Below, piece by piece: positions 41,984 to 47,035 of a DNA stretch of 47,035 nucleotides; within the stretch, counting starts at the first letter, position 1; the number at the start of each line of letters is the position of its first letter. This stretch comes from an uncultured Eubacteriales bacterium. Lineage in GTDB: Bacteria > Bacillota > Clostridia > Peptostreptococcales > Anaerovoracaceae. The notes below the pieces were generated by a model. It had not been told where the DNA came from. It was given only the letters and a program-made list of their open reading frames with translations, and ran no database searches. Both the position numbers and the translations under genes were made by a program. The stretch spans positions 1 through 47,035 of the forward strand of contig ONAY01000020.1 of the NCBI GenBank assembly GCA_900315895.1, given 5' to 3'.

Positions 41984-43318
41984 TTATTTGAAACTCTTTT
42001 CTGTCAAGGCTATCTGCATTATGGACTCGCCGAATATCTTGGTGGACTTAAGGAGGCTGTCCAGATCCATGAATTCGTTGGGTTCGTGGCAGGTGTCCTC
42101 CTCTCCCGGGAACAGGGGCGCCCATGACACCACGTTAGGCATAGCCTTGGCGTATGAGCCTCCGTAGGCCAGTGTGAATTCGTTCTCAAGTCCTGTGACG
42201 TCTTCATAGGCATCTGCGAATACCTTGAGGAAGGGTCTCTCCTTTGAGACGAAGACTGCAGGAAGGAAGGATGCCTTAAGAGTCTTTCCTCCGAGAGGCT
42301 CGGCCCAGTCTTCAAAATGCTTGATAATGTTCTCAGGATCCTCTCCGTAGGGGAATCTGACATTGATATTCAGGATCGCTCTGCCATCCTCCGCCTTGAA
42401 TATGGTAGGTGAAAAGGCGTTCCTGTGGACGAATTCGCCCATATAGTATTCGTCATCCGAGTACAGTCCCACCTTGCTTCCGAAGGGATCTGACAGATCC
42501 TCCGTCACAGCATTCAGCAGGTCTTGCAGCTTGCTGGGAGCGAGATCCGTGTGATCCAGGATCTCTTTAAGTCTGAAGATGGCGTTATCCCCTCTCTCAG
42601 GCTGGCAGGAATGGACGGACTTGCCCATGGCCCAGACTGCTTCGCCGTTGGAGAGGACTGCGCGGGCCTTGCCGGGGACCACGTTGTTTGCGATCCCGAT
42701 GTCAAGTTTCTTAAGATATACGCCCTCTGGTTCCTTGTCGTCTCTTACGTCGAATTCAAGGCACTGATCCACTGTGCCCTTCTCGATATTACAGATGGGA
42801 TATTCTCCATCTGGGGTGTACCCATAGTCGGGAAGAGGATACTCTTTCACGAACTGATCCATGTCCACCCATTCAACTTCTTCCTGGGTGCCCATTATGA
42901 GCTGGACTTTCTTTTGGAGGGGGAGGCCCAGATCTTTCACTGCTCTCATGGCATAGATGTTGGAGATGATCATACCCTTATCATCAAGGGTCCCTCTTCC
43001 GTAGATCCTGTTATCCTTTATTACAGTTTCGAAAGGATCTGAATCCCAGTCTTCCTTATCCCCCGGGGGCACCACATCCACGTGGGTCAGTATGCCCAGG
43101 GTCTCCTTGCCTTCTCCCATTTCAATGATCCCAACCTGATCATTGAGCACGCTGTAAGCCTTAAATCCGTAGCCTTCCGCCAGGTCCAGCACGAACCGAA
43201 GAGCTCTGACCACATTGTCATGATCTGATGATACGCTGGGGATGGCCACAAAATCCTTAAGATCTTTCAGCATTTCCTCGAAATGATCATCGATATATTT
43301 TTCTATCTGCGCATTCAT
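41984..43318 (-). CDS. pepV: Sapep/PepV-type Mn2+-dependent dipeptidase (M20 family)
   Basis: 444 residues. M20 metal ligands are visible in LTHVDVVPPGDKEDW, GRGTLDDKGM, GTQEEVEW (catalytic Glu) and the C-terminal CHEPNEFMDLDSLL. These proteins cut dipeptides with an unblocked N-terminus in the cytoplasm. AGGAGG lies a few bases before the ATG. It is the first gene of the cluster with MerR and the NhaC-type transporter. Confidence 0.92.
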   Translation of the reverse strand: MNAQIEKYIDDHFEEMLKDLKDFVAIPSVSSDHDNVVRALRFVLDLAEGYGFKAYSVLNDQVGIIEMGEGKETLGILTHVDVVPPGDKEDWDSDPFETVIKDNRIYGRGTLDDKGMIISNIYAMRAVKDLGLPLQKKVQLIMGTQEEVEWVDMDQFVKEYPLPDYGYTPDGEYPICNIEKGTVDQCLEFDVRDDKEPEGVYLKKLDIGIANNVVPGKARAVLSNGEAVWAMGKSVHSCQPERGDNAIFRLKEILDHTDLAPSKLQDLLNAVTEDLSDPFGSKVGLYSDDEYYMGEFVHRNAFSPTIFKAEDGRAILNINVRFPYGEDPENIIKHFEDWAEPLGGKTLKASFLPAVFVSKERPFLKVFADAYEDVTGLENEFTLAYGGSYAKAMPNVVSWAPLFPGEEDTCHEPNEFMDLDSLLKSTKIFGESIMQIALTEKSFK

Positions 43319-43490
43319 ATCATTTCCTCCTCTCTACCGTACTTTAGCACACTAATAAGATAAACCTATGTGCTGGTCACAAGTCAAGCCTTTGAACGTT
43401 TTTTGATGCCACAAAAAACTATTTTGCACATGCTCTTCACTCATAAACCCATATCCGTTAAAATATATTTGGATATTTTTTAAAAACCTC

Positions 43491-43521
43491 TTGACCTTCC
43501 ACCTTGTGGAAGGCTTACAGT
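43491..43521 (+). promoter_or_regulatory. MerR-type promoter with 19-base spacer
   Basis: TTGACC (43491-43496) and TACAGT (43516-43521) are separated by 19 bases. Between them lies the perfect palindrome CCTTCCAC-CTT-GTGGAAGG (43495-43513). This over-long spacer with a central dyad is the hallmark of promoters activated by MerR proteins through DNA untwisting. The gene downstream is itself a MerR protein, so autoregulation is likely. Confidence 0.85.
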
Positions 43522-43562
43522 CTAATCGAAGGGAGCCGAAAGCCCTCTTTCGGAGGAGTTCA

Positions 43563-44204
43563 ATGAAGATCAATCAAGTCGAAGAGCTGGTGGGCATCAC
43601 CAAGAAAAACATCCGCTTCTATGAGGATCAGGGCCTGATCAAACCGGAGCGGGATCCCGAGAACCGTTACAGAGAGTACTCCATGGGAGACGTGGAGAAG
43701 CTTCTCAGGATCAAGCTTCTCAGGCAGCTGGATGTGCCCTGCGAGACCATAAGGAAGGTCACAAACGGGGAGCTCAGCCTGGATTCATGCATGGCAGGCC
43801 ACATGGATGTCCTCAGCAAGAAGCAGACTGATCTGGAACACGCCAAGGAGATCTGCGGCAGGCTTAAGGATGAAGTAAACAATCTTACAGACCTTAACGC
43901 CTCCGGCTACCTGGAAGAGATGGAAAGGCTGAAGAAAGGAGGAGCACACTTCATGAATATCCAGAAGTACGATGTGAAGAAGACCAGGACAGGCGCCATC
44001 ATCGCCGCCATAGTCTTCATAGCCATCATGATCGGCCTGGTAGCGGCTGTGATCTGGGGACAGATCATGGAACCCATGCCCATCGGCCTGTTCATATTTA
44101 TTGAGGCCATACCCTTGGCCGTGATCATAGGTGTGATAATTGCGCTGGTACAGCGAATCAATGAATTAAAAGGAGGAGAATACGATGAAGCTCGTAAGTA
44201 TTGA
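43563..44204 (+). CDS. MerR-family regulator fused to two transmembrane helices
   Basis: 213 residues from the ATG at 43563 (GGAGGAG upstream); an in-frame TTG within the promoter is excluded. The N-terminal MerR domain (KINQVEELVGITKKNIRFYE, DQGLIKPERDPENRYREYS) and linker helix are followed, in place of a ligand domain, by two hydrophobic helices (GAIIAAIVFIAIMIGLVAAV and IGLFIFIEAIPLAVIIGVII). The DNA-binding part would be tethered to the membrane. It overlaps the YbjQ gene by 20 bases. Confidence 0.88.
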   Translation: MKINQVEELVGITKKNIRFYEDQGLIKPERDPENRYREYSMGDVEKLLRIKLLRQLDVPCETIRKVTNGELSLDSCMAGHMDVLSKKQTDLEHAKEICGRLKDEVNNLTDLNASGYLEEMERLKKGGAHFMNIQKYDVKKTRTGAIIAAIVFIAIMIGLVAAVIWGQIMEPMPIGLFIFIEAIPLAVIIGVIIALVQRINELKGGEYDEARKY

Positions 44205-44499
44205 TAGGATCCCAGGACACGAGGTTGAATACCTGGGACTGGTAAAGGGAACCGTAGTACATTCAAAGAACGTAGGAAGAGATTTCATGGCAGGCATGAA
44301 GACCCTGGTGGGAGGAGAGATCGTAGGATATACGGAGATGCTCACGGAAGCCAGACAGATCGCCACCAAGCGTATGGTGGACGAAGCTGAGGAGCTTGGG
44401 GCAGATGCCATCATCGGAGTGAGATTCGGCTCCTCCATGGTAATGCAGGGAGCAGCAGAGATCCTGGCCTATGGCACAGCCGTGAAGATCATAGACTGA
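44185..44499 (+). CDS. YbjQ/DUF74 family protein
   Basis: 104 residues, the usual size. The sequence LGLVKGTVVHSKNVGRDFMA, EMLTEARQIATKRMVDEAEE, LGADAIIGVRFGSSMV is the YbjQ (UPF0145) signature. Members form pentamers and are often called heavy-metal-binding, but the role is not established. AGGAGGAG lies just upstream inside the end of the MerR gene. It is co-expressed with the membrane MerR regulator. Confidence 0.92.
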   Translation: MKLVSIDRIPGHEVEYLGLVKGTVVHSKNVGRDFMAGMKTLVGGEIVGYTEMLTEARQIATKRMVDEAEELGADAIIGVRFGSSMVMQGAAEILAYGTAVKIID

Positions 44500-44532
44500 T
44501 CAAAAGTTAATATGCTGCTAAAATGCACCTGG

Positions 44533-44569
44533 CCGGCCTCCTGCGCATTGCGCGGGGCGCCGGTTTTTT
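44533..44569 (+). terminator. Terminator of the MerR-YbjQ operon
   Basis: CCGGC...GCCGG outer stem with an inner CCTGCGC-ATT-GCGCGGG stem, followed by TTTTTT (44564-44569). Confidence 0.75.
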
Positions 44570-44571
44570 GA

Positions 44572-44577
44572 TATAAT
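44572..44577 (+). promoter_or_regulatory. -10 box of the cation/proton antiporter gene
   Basis: TATAAT immediately follows the T-run of the preceding terminator. The -35 would fall inside the terminator stem and is poor. Confidence 0.4.
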
Positions 44578-44598
44578 CGGGGATGTAAGGAGAAACTC

Positions 44599-46884
44599 AT
44601 GCACATACCTGCACTGATCACAGACCTTGCCATAATAATGCTTACGGCAGGGATCATAGCAATAGTATTCAAGAAGATCAAACAGCCGCTGGTACTGGGT
44701 TACATACTGGCGGGGTTTTTGATATCCCCATTCTTTCCCTGGTTTTCCACCATATCTGATCAGGCGAGCATCTCCACCTGGTCTGAGATAGGGATCATCT
44801 TCATAATGTTCCATCTGGGGCTGGAGTTCGACCTGCACAAGATGGCAAGCACCGGCTCCACTGCCATCATCACCTGCCTGGCAGAGGTAATCGGCATGAC
44901 CCTTCTGGGGTACCTGGCAGGCAGCGCCCTGGGATTCAGCGACATGGACTCAGTGGTCCTGGGCGGCATGCTGGCCATGAGCTCCACCATGGTGATCCTT
45001 AAGGTCTACGACGAGATGGGCATCAAGGGCAAGTTCACCGAGAACGTCATCGGCACCCTGGTCATAGAGGACATCGTGGGCATCTTCTTCATGGTCATCC
45101 TATCCACCATATCTGTTTCAAGGAACGTTTCAGGAGCAGCGGTGGCGGGACAGCTGGGCCTCATGATCCTCTACCTTGTGATCTGGCTGATCCTGGGTAT
45201 ATTCTTCCTTCCCACCTTCCTGGATAAGACAGTCAAATACATGAATGACGAGATGCTCATAGTCACCTCTCTCGGCATCCTCTTCGGCATGGTGATCATA
45301 GCCGATAAACTGGGCTTCAGTACGGCTCTTGGAGCCTTCCTTGCGGGATCCCTTCTGGCCGGCACCGTCCATGTGGAGCGTATCGAGCACCTTACGAGAG
45401 GCATCAAGGACATGTTCGGAGCCATCTTCTTCATCTCAGTGGGAATGATGGTGGATCCCTCCATGATCACCAAGTACTGGCTGCCCATAATCGTCATCTT
45501 CCTGGTGACCGTCATGGGACAGCCCATCTTCGGCACCCTTGGCATGCTTCTTTCGGGGCAGACCCTGGAGAATTCTGTGAAGGGCGGTTTCTCCTTTGCA
45601 CAGATCGGAGAATTCTCCTTCATCATCGCATCCCTGGGCGTTAGCCTGGGAGTGCTGGACTCCTTCCTCTACCCCATCGCTGTAGCAGTTTCCGTGGCCA
45701 CCATCCTGACCACGCCCATATATATAAAGAATGCCCCACGCATCTATTCCTTCCTTGACAGGAAGCTTCCCGAGGGCATCAAGAACAAGCTGAACCGCAT
45801 GACCTCCGACAACATCGACGAGGCGGAGCGCGACTCCGACTGGGAGAACTATCTCAAAAACTATTTCTTAAGGCTTCTGATCTTCGGTGGGATCATGGCC
45901 GTGGTCACTCTGGTTGGAGTGAAGCGACTCTACCCCTTTCTTCTGGATCTTGCGGGAGATGTGGCCGCCAAGGGCATCACCTGCCTCATTATCTACGGGG
46001 TCATAGCTGTTTTCTTAAGGCCCCTCATAGACCCCAGGAGCACATCCTTTACCACCCTGTGGCTCAAAAGATCCGTTTTCAGGCTTCCTCTGGTATTCCT
46101 TTCAGCAGTGAAGCTCGCCCTAGTGGCACTCCTCATCATGATACCCCTGAGGACCCTTTTCGGAGCCCACCCTCTGGTCTTCGTACTGGTGATCGCCGCA
46201 GCCATACCCCTCTTCATCAAGACGGATTTCATCTCCACCTGGTATCTGGACCTGGAGACCGCTTTCCTTCGTAATTACAACGAGAAGCTCATCAAGAATG
46301 AAGAGGCCAGAGGCCGCAGCAACGAGGAGTGGCTGGACAAAAAACTCCGCATCATGAGCTTCATCGCAGAATCCCGCATGGGCATCGTGGGCAAGACCCT
46401 GAAGGACACCGACTGGGGCAGCCACTACAATGTCTACGCCGTGAAGATCAGACGCGGAAGCGACAAGCGTAAGCAGATTCTGGTCCCCGAGCCCGACACC
46501 GTCATCACCGAGGGCAGCAAAATATACATGGTGGGGGAAGATCAGGATCTTAAGAATTTCGTCATGTTAAACGACATCGATCAGCCCAAGCCCTTCAGGA
46601 CCCTCCACGAGTTCATGGAGACGGGCTATGAAGATACGGCTAACGCCCTGGCTGTGAGCCCCATTAGGATCAGAGGCGACGAACCCTTCTGCGGCAAGCC
46701 CATCCGTCAGAGCAACATCAAGGAACGCTTCAGGGTCACCGTCCTGGGCCTTCAGACCGGGGGTCTTCCCATTCTCATGCCTGACCCCAACATGCTTCTT
46801 AAGAAGGACGACATCCTCTGGATCATGGGTTCCAACAAGAACGTGGGCGCCCTGATCTCAGATTACGTTGACGAAGCAGATTGA
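44599..46884 (+). CDS. KefB-type monovalent cation:proton antiporter (CPA2) with two RCK_C domains
   Basis: 761 residues. About twelve membrane helices at 1-390 carry the CPA2 pattern (FKKIKQPLVLGYILAGFLIS, IGIIFIMFHLGLEFDL, GALGGMLAMSS-type helix, GAIFFISVGMMVDP). A second, unusual membrane region lies at about 425-545 (LLIFGGIMAVVTLVGVKRLY, LALVALLIMIPLRTLF, PLVFVLVIAAAIPLFI). Two TrkA-C-type regulatory domains follow: about 595-655 (GKTLKDTDWGSHYNVYAVKI) and about 690-755 (GKPIRQSNIKERFRVTVLGL). There is no Rossmann RCK_N domain. The cargo is probably K+ or Na+ against protons. GTAAGGAGAAACTC before the ATG supports the start. Confidence 0.9.
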   Translation: MHIPALITDLAIIMLTAGIIAIVFKKIKQPLVLGYILAGFLISPFFPWFSTISDQASISTWSEIGIIFIMFHLGLEFDLHKMASTGSTAIITCLAEVIGMTLLGYLAGSALGFSDMDSVVLGGMLAMSSTMVILKVYDEMGIKGKFTENVIGTLVIEDIVGIFFMVILSTISVSRNVSGAAVAGQLGLMILYLVIWLILGIFFLPTFLDKTVKYMNDEMLIVTSLGILFGMVIIADKLGFSTALGAFLAGSLLAGTVHVERIEHLTRGIKDMFGAIFFISVGMMVDPSMITKYWLPIIVIFLVTVMGQPIFGTLGMLLSGQTLENSVKGGFSFAQIGEFSFIIASLGVSLGVLDSFLYPIAVAVSVATILTTPIYIKNAPRIYSFLDRKLPEGIKNKLNRMTSDNIDEAERDSDWENYLKNYFLRLLIFGGIMAVVTLVGVKRLYPFLLDLAGDVAAKGITCLIIYGVIAVFLRPLIDPRSTSFTTLWLKRSVFRLPLVFLSAVKLALVALLIMIPLRTLFGAHPLVFVLVIAAAIPLFIKTDFISTWYLDLETAFLRNYNEKLIKNEEARGRSNEEWLDKKLRIMSFIAESRMGIVGKTLKDTDWGSHYNVYAVKIRRGSDKRKQILVPEPDTVITEGSKIYMVGEDQDLKNFVMLNDIDQPKPFRTLHEFMETGYEDTANALAVSPIRIRGDEPFCGKPIRQSNIKERFRVTVLGLQTGGLPILMPDPNMLLKKDDILWIMGSNKNVGALISDYVDEAD

Positions 46885-46887
46885 ACG

Positions 46888-46957
46888 CTCCCACCACTTA
46901 ATTCACTTCCGCGAATTTGAAGTGGGGGATTCCTGATTCACAGAGATCTGCGTGCCC
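46888..46957 (-). mobile_element. IS200/IS605 right end, probable omega-RNA 3' region
   Basis: Downstream of the tnpB stop on the minus strand are nested stems: CACTTC/GAAGTG around AAATTCGCG, and CCCCCACTT with AAGTGGTGGG. They end in GGGAGCG. In TnpB elements this region carries the 3' part of the guide-bearing omega-RNA and the right end, so the 'guide' would be the adjoining host sequence near 46887 toward the antiporter stop codon. Confidence 0.55.
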
Positions 46958-47035
46958 CTAAGGGCTCCGTCTCACATTCTCTCCACAGGCTTTAATTCCC
47001 GTGCGACCCACGGTACTTTTCAGGATCCCGGCTTC
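46958..47035 (-). CDS. tnpB: TnpB (IS200/IS605 family) 3' fragment
   Basis: The last 25 codons of a gene entering from the right edge, ending GRTGIKACGENVRRSP and TAG (46960..46958). A TnpB tail of this form, with a T/K-ACG-E-x-VRP-type motif after the zinc-finger region, is usual. Beyond the TAG the frame stays open for 19 more codons into the end structure. Its relation to the tnpB 5' fragment at position 1 suggests two copies of one element type. Confidence 0.7.
   Translation of the reverse strand, partial: EAGILKSTVGRTGIKACGENVRRSP

Overview
The window reads as chromosome of an anaerobic Bacillota, most likely class Clostridia. The reasons are strong AGGAGG-type ribosome binding sites, TTGACA/TATAAT promoters, a C-terminal triplet of CW_binding_2 cell-wall repeats on a giant surface protein, a type II-A CRISPR system with csn2, and a Sapep/PepV-type dipeptidase. 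No rRNA or tRNA gene was seen, and species cannot be assigned from sequence alone. Both edges of the window lie inside IS200/IS605-type tnpB genes: the 5' part at the left edge and the 3' part at the right edge, both on the minus strand. This is what a contig broken at a repeated insertion sequence looks like.

Layout. 1-600: tnpB start, an IS end hairpin and a small ORF. 583-4209 (minus): zinc-ribbon membrane protein, cobO, a lipoprotein, an HD hydrolase, a 372-residue McrB-N-like protein, and the 3' end of a broken mcrC. 4199-12967: a type II-A CRISPR-Cas locus. It has 38 full repeats, a leader next to csn2, csn2/cas2/cas1/cas9 with 4-base overlaps, and a divergent tracrRNA in front of cas9. 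13007-15045: a two-gene unit, a MazG-like pyrophosphohydrolase and a GIY-YIG plus DUF2075 helicase-like protein, directly upstream of cas9 on the same strand. 15239-17852: ADP-ribosylglycohydrolase, an internally deleted IS200 tnpA, and a HigB/HigA-type toxin-antitoxin pair with a clear promoter and operator. 18093-23903: a GNAT-nitroreductase fusion, an XRE membrane protein, an XRE-Uma2 protein, a patch of 51-base repeats, an orphan zinc/manganese-type binding lipoprotein and an alpha/beta hydrolase.

24069-32234 is an 8.2-kb gene for a secreted, wall-bound multidomain protein with a PHP metallohydrolase domain. It is followed by a YibE/F membrane protein, an OmpR/HisKA two-component system, a DUF4342 protein, a pair of genes sharing a homologous C-terminal domain (one XRE, one membrane-anchored), zinc-ribbon and Lar-like small proteins, a truncated nucleoside deoxyribosyltransferase, an EamA transporter, a PepV-MerR-NhaC cluster, a membrane-anchored MerR regulator with YbjQ, and a KefB-type cation/proton antiporter.

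The defence content lies between about 2.8 and 18 kb: an McrBC remnant, CRISPR-Cas9, the MazG/DUF2075 pair, DraG and HigBA. The main leads are: three spacers that decode to one conserved peptide (GVH-x-GMQ); the fusion of the array's old end to a truncated mcrC; the MazG/GIY-YIG-DUF2075 pair as a candidate defence module; a LexA-type box in the tnpB promoter; a 28-base identical insert encoding the same linker peptide in two unrelated genes; and an over-represented TTTTTTGCGC word.
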